From positions 1 to 64,000 of the forward strand of contig JBOFLO010000041.1 of the NCBI GenBank assembly GCA_051657905.1: 64,000 nucleotides of DNA. The letters run 5' to 3'. Of the stretch, positions 35,327 through 41,864 are shown one piece after another (the first letter of the stretch is position 1; each line of letters begins with the position of its first letter). The DNA is from JBOFLO01 sp051657905 (GTDB lineage Bacteria > Patescibacteriota > Gracilibacteria > UBA1369). The notes below the pieces were generated by a model. It searched no databases, was not told where the DNA came from, and saw nothing but the letters and a program-made list of their open reading frames with translations. The translations under genes and the position numbers were made by a program.

Positions 35327-35449
35327 GGTTGTTTAATAATCATCTAAAGAATTCCTACCCAGCAGCAGTTTTTGTTATAGTATCAATAGAAGAATTCAAC
35401 ACTGCGTCCGACTCAATCTTCACAAGTACTTCCATTTTTGAGATCCATT

Positions 35450-35525
35450 TGGTGGGCCCGCCTGGACTTGAACCAGGGACCAATCGGTTATGAGCCGACT
35501 GCTCTAACCACTGAGCTACGGGCCC
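35450..35525 (-). tRNA. tRNA with CAU anticodon (Ile2 or elongator Met)
   Basis: A full 76-nt cloverleaf with encoded CCA: acceptor GGGCCCG / CGGGCCC, D arm GCUC-AGUGGUUA-GAGC, anticodon stem GUCGG/CCGAU with loop CUCAUAA, T arm CCUGG-UUCAAGU-CCAGG, discriminator A73. The anticodon is CAU. The D-loop and T-loop sequences resemble E. coli tRNA-Ile2 (needs TilS lysidine) more than elongator Met, but I cannot settle identity. Its 3' end faces the R-M/HerA block. Confidence 0.95.
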
Positions 35526-35554
35526 GTAAAAGGGGAACGCTTTTGTCAAAACTC

Positions 35555-35581
35555 CGGCCTACTTTAAAGCAAAGTAGACCG
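35555..35581 (-). terminator. Hairpin downstream of the 35598-36314 lipoprotein gene
   Basis: Eleven-base arms 35555-35565 and 35571-35581 pair with one G-U wobble around a 5-nt loop; only a short U-run follows on the minus strand. Confidence 0.6.
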
Positions 35582-35597
35582 AAATTCAATAATCAAT

Positions 35598-36314
35598 TTA
35601 TTGTTTAGCACTCTTCGAAAGCATCACCGAAACCTCCCCATCCCCACCCGCCGCACAAGTCATCACCAAAACATTACTTTCCTTAGTGTAACTCTTAATC
35701 ACCCCCTCAGCACTTTCCATACTCATCCCGGAAGTATCCGCACCCCACCCCGCATCCACCAACAATTTCGCCTGCCCATCACAAGTCGCTTTCAAATCGC
35801 TGCTCGCCACCATAAAGCTCAAAGCCTGCATACTCTCACCATAATTCACAAATCCATAATCACTCCCATTACTCAAACTAGGCAAATCACTTGGCACCTC
35901 CGCCGGTCTGGCCGCCCCTTCCGCCGAAGAAACAGTAGTAGTCTCACCATTATCTCCCTTTACCGTCATTTTAGAATCATCAATAGTCATCACTTCTTTC
36001 CCAGCATCATCCTTCACCACCAAACTATTCCCATCACTATTGGCAGTCACCAAAGTCTTCCCACTATTATCAGTAATTTTCACACCCCCACCGGCCTCAG
36101 TCCCATCCATAGTAATATTCCCATCCGGCGTCTGAATATTAATTCTCCCATCCTGCAAAGCATCAAAATCAACCTTAACCTCACCATTGGAAGCACTATT
36201 AATCATACTTTCCGCAATTTGATTGCCAATTTGTTCTTCCAAAGATTGGCAACCGCTTAACATCCCAGCAGCCATCACACCCATTGCTCCAACTAATAAA
36301 ACTTTATTTTTCAT
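35598..36314 (-). CDS. Lipoprotein with repetitive Asp/Gly beta region
   Basis: 238 residues. The lipobox is LSGC (C22). Residues ~45-135 form a succession of short beta strands with DG or DN turns (NIQTPDGNITMDGTEAGGG, VKITDNSGKTLVTANSDGN, LVVKDDAGKEVMTIDDSK), reminiscent of a beta-solenoid. The C-terminal ~90 residues contain two cysteines (ATCDGQAK, VMTCAAGG) and a compact domain resembling small secreted ligand-binding proteins. No family assigned; cell-envelope location. Confidence 0.78.
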   Translation of the reverse strand: MKNKVLLVGAMGVMAAGMLSGCQSLEEQIGNQIAESMINSASNGEVKVDFDALQDGRINIQTPDGNITMDGTEAGGGVKITDNSGKTLVTANSDGNSLVVKDDAGKEVMTIDDSKMTVKGDNGETTTVSSAEGAARPAEVPSDLPSLSNGSDYGFVNYGESMQALSFMVASSDLKATCDGQAKLLVDAGWGADTSGMSMESAEGVIKSYTKESNVLVMTCAAGGDGEVSVMLSKSAKQ

Positions 36315-36356
36315 TGTTTATAATTAAATGCTGCGGCCAATATACCAAAATCATTT

Positions 36357-37268
36357 TTAACCTTCCATCAATTTTCTCAGTTTAAATCTCGCCTCATCGA
36401 CTATTGCTATCACCCAATTCTGTTCCAATTGCACCCAATTCCTAAAAATCTTATCATCCGCCAAAGCCATTAATTCTCTTCTCGCCTCTTTCGGCATTTT
36501 TTGCATTCTTTCCAAATATTTCATCGGCGCATCCACTCCTTCTAATGTACCTGCAAAAAACGTTTTTTCCTCATTAAAAGGTACCACATGTTTAGCCACA
36601 TTTTGCGAAGCCTGCCCTTTATCCAAAACATGTCCCAAATTCACCAACAAATCCAACTCCGCCCTTCTGTCCCAGCGTGAATGAAGTGCCTTGAATATCT
36701 CTGCCTGTTCCGGCGGCAAATAAAAATCAAATAGTCTTCTACCTGCCCAGGCTTCCTTCCTCTTATGAATTTTACCTTTTCTTTCATTAAATTCCGGATG
36801 CGCCCGCGGCATATCGCCCATCACAATTTCGCCATTGTCATGAGGAATAATCATTTTATAAAAATCTTCCCAATTCTCGAATTTCCCCTCAGTAACCGCC
36901 AGTTTTAAAGCCGGATATTTTTCTTCAATTTCTCTAACCCACCAAAGCAACTCCTCCACATGATCCAAATTATTCTCACTAAAATCAGGATCAATTTCCT
37001 GACCCACCCCCTCTCTATTCCATCTTTTCACCCCCTGCAAACTTTTTGCCAATAATTCTCTAATTTCTCCACTTAAAGTCTGAATATATTTCTCCTTCAT
37101 CTCACCCTCCAATGCCGCTGTAATTCTATCCTCCACCCCGCCGGTCGCTAGCCTTCTCATATGCGATTCAACAATCGGCTCTACTTTCAAATACTTCGCC
37201 CTGCCCGACTTCTCTTTTACCTCACTGATTTCCTCCTCATACTCCTTCAGCCAAGTAGAATTGCTCAT
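36357..37268 (-). CDS. HD-domain phosphohydrolase-like protein
   Basis: 303 residues. The HD-type metal motif shows as NNLDHVEELLWWVREI (first His), then FYKMIIPHDNGEIVMGDM (HD pair with E and D), and a later DLLVNLGHVLDKGQ. The spacing resembles HD_3/YfbR-type 5'-nucleotidases, which dephosphorylate nucleotides, but the assignment to one enzyme is not secure. The N-terminus (KSGRAKYLKVEPIVESHMRRL) is helical and charged. It is divergent from ppa. Confidence 0.72.
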   Translation of the reverse strand: MSNSTWLKEYEEEISEVKEKSGRAKYLKVEPIVESHMRRLATGGVEDRITAALEGEMKEKYIQTLSGEIRELLAKSLQGVKRWNREGVGQEIDPDFSENNLDHVEELLWWVREIEEKYPALKLAVTEGKFENWEDFYKMIIPHDNGEIVMGDMPRAHPEFNERKGKIHKRKEAWAGRRLFDFYLPPEQAEIFKALHSRWDRRAELDLLVNLGHVLDKGQASQNVAKHVVPFNEEKTFFAGTLEGVDAPMKYLERMQKMPKEARRELMALADDKIFRNWVQLEQNWVIAIVDEARFKLRKLMEG

Positions 37269-37386
37269 GTATTTTTATTATTTATCACTTCAACCTAACC
37301 CAGCCAGACCACCCTTTCCAAATTATTCCAATTCACAGCCCGCTAAAAATATGTTAAAAAAATCCTGTACTAATAATTTACTCATT

Positions 37387-37938
37387 ATGAATCCATACTC
37401 ACCTTTCCACACTATTAAACAGGACAAAGCCCCTGAAGAATTAAACTTAATCGTTGAAATTTCCCGCGGCGACTCCAATAAATACGAATACAACAAAGAA
37501 ATCGGCATTTTAGAATTAGACCGCGTTCTCTACGGCCCAACCTTCTACCCGGTTAATTACTGCGACGTTCCAAACACTTGGAACCTAGGCGACAATGATC
37601 CTTTGGACGCAGTACTTTTCGCTACCTACCCTGTGGCTCCTGGTGTACTAGCCAAAGGCCGCGTAATTGGTGTTATGGAAATGGAAGACAATGGCGAAGT
37701 CGATCACAAAATCATCTGCGTAGCTAAAAAAGACCCACGCTTCGACCATGTAAAACATGTGAATGATCTGACCGAATATCAACGCAAAGATTTGAAATCA
37801 TTCATGGAAATGTACAAAATTCCTCAAACCGGAGTTGGCACAGTTAAGGTAGGGGAGTTCCTTGGCCCTGATAAAGCTTACGAATTAATCAAAGAAGCTC
37901 AGGCCGAATACACTAAAAAATTCCCTCAACAATCATAA
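37387..37938 (+). CDS. ppa: Inorganic pyrophosphatase (family I)
   Basis: 183 residues from ATG 37387. It has the family I core: EISRGDSNKYEYNKEIGILELDR (catalytic Lys and Glu), LYGPTFYPVNYC, and the metal cluster GDNDPLDAVLF (D-N-D-P-L-D), then DPRFDHVKHVNDL. It hydrolyses PPi to two phosphates, pulling biosynthesis forward. The ORF reaches 37261 upstream but lacks homology there; the chosen start matches the family length. The DUF2207-like gene begins directly after its stop. Confidence 0.96.
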   Translation: MNPYSPFHTIKQDKAPEELNLIVEISRGDSNKYEYNKEIGILELDRVLYGPTFYPVNYCDVPNTWNLGDNDPLDAVLFATYPVAPGVLAKGRVIGVMEMEDNGEVDHKIICVAKKDPRFDHVKHVNDLTEYQRKDLKSFMEMYKIPQTGVGTVKVGEFLGPDKAYELIKEAQAEYTKKFPQQS

Positions 37939-38940
37939 ATGGATCCACTCAGCCAATTTTTTGTACCAATCTTCTTTGCCACTTTCTTTGGTGCACTTTG
38001 TTGGCTGATCTTGGGTCGCGACCCGCGCAGCCGCAAGTCTATCATGCCGCATTACGATCCGCCGGCTGACTTAAACTTGGTTGAATTGGGAATTCTCTAC
38101 GATGATATTTTCCAAAACAAAGACCTCGGCTATCAATTTTACGAATATTATTTTCAGGATATTATCGCTTTCGAGAAAAACGAAATTATCCTCAAAGCCA
38201 CCCCTGACAGCCCGGCTTTCCAAAAACTCAATCAAACCGATCAGGATTTATTAAAAATCCTCTTCGGCGACCAAACCGTCGCTCCCATCCAAAGCGATTG
38301 GTTCAAAGAACGCATTCAAATGGTCCGTCGCCAAATTTACCAAAACCTCACTACCAAAGGTTTTTACAAACAATCCCCGCGCCACCAACGCAAATTCCTC
38401 TACAACGCCGCCAAGTTTTTTATCACCGCTCCTTTTATTTATGACTTTTTCTGGTTCTTTATGGGCTGGAACGAAGAAGGGGATGGCTTCTTCGGCAGCT
38501 TCGATTTCAGCTGGCAACCTTGGATGCCCTTACCATTTTTCTTCGGAATTATGATCTCCGGATTAATCCTAGGTTTCTTCGGCCGGCTCACCTGTAAAAA
38601 AACCATGCTCGGCTCCGACAAATTACAGGAAATTCTTGGCTTCAAAGAATTCATCATCACCGCCGAAAAAGACCGCATCGAACATTTCCTTAAAACAGAC
38701 CCAACCGCCTACAAAAAAGTCATTCCCTATGCCTTCCTTTTCGGCGTTCAAGAAAAATGGCTAGCCCCAGTAGAAAATCTCCACTCCAAATTAGCCGATC
38801 CATCTCTTTTGGAATTCACCGGTTTATTGGACGATGAAAGCGTCGAACAAGCTTTTGAAAACTCCCACAACCCCATCATCTCCTTCGGCAACGTTATCAT
38901 CTACTCTATCATCAAAGCCGCCTCCACCCGCTTCCGCTAA
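37939..38940 (+). CDS. Membrane protein resembling the DUF2207 C-terminal half
   Basis: 333 residues. Features: an N-terminal helix (FVPIFFATFFGALCWLIL), a cytosolic part opening YDPPADLNLVELGILYDD, two central membrane segments (FFITAPFIYDFFWFF and PLPFFFGIMISGLILGFFG), then LGSDKLQEILGFKEFIITAEKDRIEHF and IPYAFLFGVQEKW. PPADL...E.G.L.D and the K.FI..AE.DRIEHF stretch are shared with the C-terminal half of DUF2207 proteins; the usual N-terminal extracellular domain is missing. The start codon is adjacent to the ppa stop (TAA-ATG). Confidence 0.75.
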   Translation: MDPLSQFFVPIFFATFFGALCWLILGRDPRSRKSIMPHYDPPADLNLVELGILYDDIFQNKDLGYQFYEYYFQDIIAFEKNEIILKATPDSPAFQKLNQTDQDLLKILFGDQTVAPIQSDWFKERIQMVRRQIYQNLTTKGFYKQSPRHQRKFLYNAAKFFITAPFIYDFFWFFMGWNEEGDGFFGSFDFSWQPWMPLPFFFGIMISGLILGFFGRLTCKKTMLGSDKLQEILGFKEFIITAEKDRIEHFLKTDPTAYKKVIPYAFLFGVQEKWLAPVENLHSKLADPSLLEFTGLLDDESVEQAFENSHNPIISFGNVIIYSIIKAASTRFR

Positions 38941-38954
38941 TCTATTTTCCACAC

Positions 38955-38987
38955 AAAAAGAGCGACCAACTCCGGCCGCTCTTTTTT
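38955..38987. terminator. Bidirectional terminator between convergent genes
   Basis: AAAAAGAGCGACC pairs with GGCCGCTCTTTTT (one mismatch) around an 7-nt loop, with A and T runs at both ends. Confidence 0.9.
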
Positions 38988-39011
38988 AAAATATTCAATT
39001 CCTTCTCTAAT

Positions 39012-39515
39012 CTATCTCACAATCCCATTCATCTTATCAGACTCAGCCTGCACCAAAGCCGCAAATTTCTGATGTAATTCCATTTTGAAATTAGGATCAG
39101 TTTCACTTGCCACCCTCGGCGTCCAATATCCTTCACATTCCAACCAGCTTTGATGAGTAAACCCATGCTCAGCCAAAACAATATTATAATCAATTTTATT
39201 CCCATCAGCCCCTTTTCTGTAAGCCATATGCGTATGAATCAAAGCATAAGTTTCCAAACTACATGGTTCAGAACCCCCACGCATTTTAGCTTGAGCAGCT
39301 TGATAAAGTGGCATAAAAGCCATGGCAGTTTTACCCATATCAGCCGGATCACTCATTTTTGCTGTGAAGCCAGCTTTCGCTGCCGCCCAATCAGCCGCAG
39401 TTACTCCATGCTGTTCAGCAATTTCATTTTCTTTGTTAACATCTCCACCCGTATTTCCCATCAACGCACATAAATCTGCATATTTTTCCAGGCTCACTCC
39501 ATTGATAGAATCCAT
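39012..39515 (-). CDS. Hypothetical protein with an internal duplication
   Basis: 167 residues made of two related ~75-residue halves: VSLEKYADLCALMGN...EIAEQHGVTAADWAAAKAGF and CSLETYALIHTHMAY...VLAEHGFTHQSWLECEGYW. Each has a YA helix, a central acidic stretch and an HG(V/F)t..W turn. This resembles DUF6620-like helical proteins, though I am not certain of the family. No signal or membrane segment; probably cytosolic. A minus-strand start ATG at 39513-39515. Confidence 0.7.
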   Translation of the reverse strand: MDSINGVSLEKYADLCALMGNTGGDVNKENEIAEQHGVTAADWAAAKAGFTAKMSDPADMGKTAMAFMPLYQAAQAKMRGGSEPCSLETYALIHTHMAYRKGADGNKIDYNIVLAEHGFTHQSWLECEGYWTPRVASETDPNFKMELHQKFAALVQAESDKMNGIVR

Positions 39516-39634
39516 AAATGTTTTTATTAAAAATTAGAACTGCTCAAAGTTATCACAGCTAATTTCAAATCACCAAATCAAAAAGAAAACCCATCCAACG
39601 CTACAATTACAAAATCTCCATATGAGTTTTTATT

Positions 39635-39678
39635 TTGCAGAATTAGGTCATCTTGTTATAAAATAAGATCTTATAACA
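39635..39678 (+). promoter_or_regulatory. Promoter with -10 inside an inverted repeat
   Basis: TTGCAG (39635-39640), 16 nt, TGtTATAAA (39654-39662). The -10 lies inside TGTTATAA (39654-39661), which is repeated inverted as TTATAACA (39671-39678); ATAAGATCTTAT (39663-39674) is a further palindrome. This would suit a repressor site covering the -10. Confidence 0.6.
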
Positions 39679-39685
39679 GTGTTCA

Positions 39686-40630
39686 ATGAACAAACCCCCT
39701 GATGGTTTTATCAAACACTTAAAAAAACGCGCTGCTATTGTCATGGTCGGCGCCACTGCCGCTTTGACCAGTAAATTAGCTTATCACCACGAGGTTAAAC
39801 AAACTGTCAGTCACCAAGGAGAAATCGTTTATACCCACACCGACCCCGACACCAATCGCATTCTCAATTATTTGTCCGGTCGTGAAAAATTTTCCATTCA
39901 GGAAAGAAGAGCTTTAGCTTTTTCCACTTATAAAGCTCGTTTAATTTGCAATGCCGCCACCAACTCAACCATAAGCCTACCTTCCGACTTTGTTTACATG
40001 AATGAACAGGAGGTTTTAGAATTTCTCAAAATTGATTCTCCTAAACCTACCTCCCAGATTCAAAGCGAATTCGAACTACAATTAACTGCCATGACTTACA
40101 ACATTCCGGAGCAATATGATCAAAATGACAATCTATACCGTCAGTTATGGGAATTAGAGGCTATCGCCGGCGCCCCTCGTATTCGTTGGGCCAGCGAAAT
40201 CAACCTCCCACTAGGCGAAAGAACAATCGCACATTATAGTTTACCCAACACCCTTTACATCACCCCCGTCTTCGATCAAACCGACAATCCCTACGATGAC
40301 CTCGTAGCCGAAGCCTCACACGCCATCCAATTCCAAAACAATGTCCCAGACTCCTACGCCAAACTTTTCTCCACTATAATTCACACCACTTTACGCACCG
40401 CCCAATCAGAAAATCCCCTTAGACTATCTTCTTTTAATCAAGCCTACGGTGAAGAATATCAACGCCCCGGAAGCATTGAACATGAAGCCCACTCTCAAAT
40501 CGAGCCAGCTTTATATATTATGTTTCCCGAGATTGAAAAAGCAGCAACCCCTCCTGAACCAACCTACGACCTGAATTCAGTAAAAATTACTGTCAATCTG
40601 CTCCTTAAGCCTTACATATCTTTGCCATGA
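39686..40630 (+). CDS. Hypothetical protein, possible degenerate zincin-like
   Basis: 314 residues. An N-terminal hydrophobic segment (AAIVMVGATAALTSKLAY) suggests a membrane anchor. Later, DDLVAEASHAIQFQNNVP and PGSIEHEAHSQIEPALYIM resemble a pattern of E..SHA.Q then E.EAH seen in some hypothetical metallopeptidase-like proteins, where a His and Glu pair might hold metal; the classic HExxH is absent. I cannot assign a family. It has its own promoter and overlaps the stop of the convergent GFA gene by 19 nt. Confidence 0.62.
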   Translation: MNKPPDGFIKHLKKRAAIVMVGATAALTSKLAYHHEVKQTVSHQGEIVYTHTDPDTNRILNYLSGREKFSIQERRALAFSTYKARLICNAATNSTISLPSDFVYMNEQEVLEFLKIDSPKPTSQIQSEFELQLTAMTYNIPEQYDQNDNLYRQLWELEAIAGAPRIRWASEINLPLGERTIAHYSLPNTLYITPVFDQTDNPYDDLVAEASHAIQFQNNVPDSYAKLFSTIIHTTLRTAQSENPLRLSSFNQAYGEEYQRPGSIEHEAHSQIEPALYIMFPEIEKAATPPEPTYDLNSVKITVNLLLKPYISLP

Positions 40631-40971
40631 TAATGAAATGGCTTCAATTCAGCAATATTCACCCCATCTAAACAGCGCACATTAACCGCTGCTGTTTCTT
40701 CACCTTCCTTATTTTTACCTTTTCCAAAAGATTTAATCCCGCAAACCTTGCAGAATAAATGATGAATAACTTTTTTATTAAACTGATAATCCTGTAATTG
40801 CTCCTCCCCAGAAATCAATTTAAACTTACTCATCGGCACAAAAGTCAAAATAGTCCCAGATCTCTCACACATTGAACAGTCACAACTAATCACCGAAGCC
40901 AAATCCGTCTCCACTTCATATTTCACCGCCCCACAATGACAGCTCCCTGTATAAGTTTTTAATTCACTCAT
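40612..40971 (-). CDS. GFA-family (Mss4-like) zinc protein
   Basis: 119 residues from ATG 40969-40971. The GFA/Mss4 zinc module is clear: SCHCGAVKYEV, SCDCSMCERSG and LFCKVCGIKSFGKG provide the cysteines. Family members include glutathione-dependent formaldehyde-activating enzyme and S-(hydroxymethyl)glutathione synthase, but most of the small ones have no known reaction. The longer frame to 41181 crosses the tRNA-Trp gene and is rejected. Confidence 0.9.
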   Translation of the reverse strand: MSELKTYTGSCHCGAVKYEVETDLASVISCDCSMCERSGTILTFVPMSKFKLISGEEQLQDYQFNKKVIHHLFCKVCGIKSFGKGKNKEGEETAAVNVRCLDGVNIAELKPFHYHGKDM

Positions 40972-40991
40972 GATTGAAATTATTAATTTTC

Positions 40992-41065
40992 TGGCACGGC
41001 TAGTAGGAATCGAACCCACGTTAACGGTTTTGGAGACCGCTGTATTGCCACTATACGATAGCCGT
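40992..41065 (-). tRNA. tRNA-Trp (CCA)
   Basis: A 74-nt cloverleaf with encoded CCA: acceptor ACGGCUA / UAGCCGU, D arm GUAU...AUAC, anticodon stem GCGGU/ACCGU with loop CUCCAAA (anticodon CCA), T arm GUGGG-UUCGAUU-CCUAC, discriminator G73 as in bacterial tRNA-Trp. It reads UGG only, consistent with UGA as a stop. Confidence 0.96.
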
Positions 41066-41179
41066 ATACTTTGCTGTTCTCTTTCATGCAGAATCAGCCA
41101 GAAAAAATTACACAAAAAACCCCCGAAAATCAAATTTTTCCCGATAATCACTTTTTCGCACCTCTGATAATTTCCCAAC

Positions 41180-41207
41180 AAAAAAGCGAAAACCTTTCGG
41201 TTTCCGC
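41180..41207 (-). terminator. Terminator of rpsT
   Basis: Minus-strand stem GCGGAAACC / GGUUUUCGC closed by a GAAA tetraloop, with a U-run after it. Confidence 0.9.
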
Positions 41208-41234
41208 AATCAATTTCAAATTAAGCTCTTACAA

Positions 41235-41486
41235 TTAAGCTACCAATTTAGAAAGACGAGATTTCTTTCTAGCAGCATTGTTTTTATGCAACAAATGCTT
41301 TTTAGCGGCAGTATCAATTACAGAATATACTTTTGGTAATTCTTTTTTTGCAGCTTCTTTATCAGTTTTAGCCATTTCCATAACCTTTTTAACAGCTGAT
41401 TTTAATAGTGTCTTGTAAGGCTTGCGGCGTTCAGTTCTGATTTTTGCTTGTCTCATCGCCTTTTTGGCGGAAGAAGTAATAGGCAT
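41235..41486 (-). CDS. rpsT: 30S ribosomal protein S20
   Basis: 83 residues, very basic and helical, with the S20 pattern SSAKKAMRQAKIRTERRKPYKT near the start and HKNNAARKKSRLSKLVA at the end. It binds 16S rRNA early in 30S assembly. It is a monocistronic gene with a clear promoter (TTGACA / TTATAT) and terminator. Length is normal. Confidence 0.96.
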   Translation of the reverse strand: MPITSSAKKAMRQAKIRTERRKPYKTLLKSAVKKVMEMAKTDKEAAKKELPKVYSVIDTAAKKHLLHKNNAARKKSRLSKLVA

Positions 41487-41517
41487 ACTAGGTCTTTTAA
41501 ATAAGTTTCGGACTGAA

Positions 41518-41546
41518 ATATAATCAGATTCGCTCTACCTTGTCAA
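41518..41546 (-). promoter_or_regulatory. rpsT promoter
   Basis: On the minus strand TTGACA (41546-41541), 17-nt spacer, TTATAT (41523-41518) preceded by TGa. Start codon 32 nt downstream. Confidence 0.75.
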
Positions 41547-41644
41547 TTTTTTTCTCCTTTATTGCCCACTATTAACTACCCGCTACACCTTATCCCCATT
41601 CGCCTTTGCTCTTTAAAGTATTGTTACACCACTTATTATAAAGC

Positions 41645-41672
41645 TTGACAACACTACTATATATGATACAAT
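41645..41672 (+). promoter_or_regulatory. Strong promoter for the S-layer gene
   Basis: Perfect TTGACA (41645-41650), 16-nt spacer, TACAAT (41667-41672) preceded by TGa. It lies ~190 nt upstream of the 41865 start. A second TTGACA (41743-41748) has no good -10; TGcTGTAAT at 41802-41810 is another possible -10. Confidence 0.7.
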
Positions 41673-41864
41673 TCGCTCTTGTTTGAGTAACAGAAATGGC
41701 GTAAATTTCACTTAATTGAGCCAATAAACTCAAAATAGTCCTTTGACAGATCGGTAAGATTACCCTTAACAAAATAGCTTTTTCAGACTTTTGTTTGAAA
41801 TTGCTGTAATTCTGTCTAACTTTTTCGGTTCTATTAAATGATATTTAATCACAATTAAAAATAT
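41673..41864 (+). other. Long untranslated leader of the S-layer gene
   Basis: About 190 nt with no supportable ORF on either strand, between the strong promoter and the S-layer start. Most leaders in this window appear to be 15-35 nt, so the length is notable; it may stabilise the mRNA of an abundant protein. No clear riboswitch or other RNA structure was recognised. The remainder of the 41487-41864 gap holds only the rpsT and S-layer promoters. Confidence 0.5.

Noticed and set aside
35355..35549. Minus-strand ORF across the CAU tRNA, or its last 26 codons from an inner ATG (MEVLVKIESDAVLNSS)
   Set aside because: It mostly reads a tRNA gene; the short downstream part has no homology or clear leader, so coding is not supportable.
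37261..37386. N-terminal extension of the pyrophosphatase
   Set aside because: The extra 42 residues are low-complexity and unlike the family; ATG 37387 gives normal length.
40612..41181. Longer reading frame of the GFA-type gene running across the tRNA-Trp gene
   Set aside because: The first 70 residues are the reverse-strand reading of the tRNA and flanks; homology begins at the ATG 40969-40971.
41590..41772. A 60-codon minus-strand ORF in the S-layer leader
   Set aside because: No recognisable domain; it overlaps the promoter and leader of the S-layer gene and has unlike codon use.
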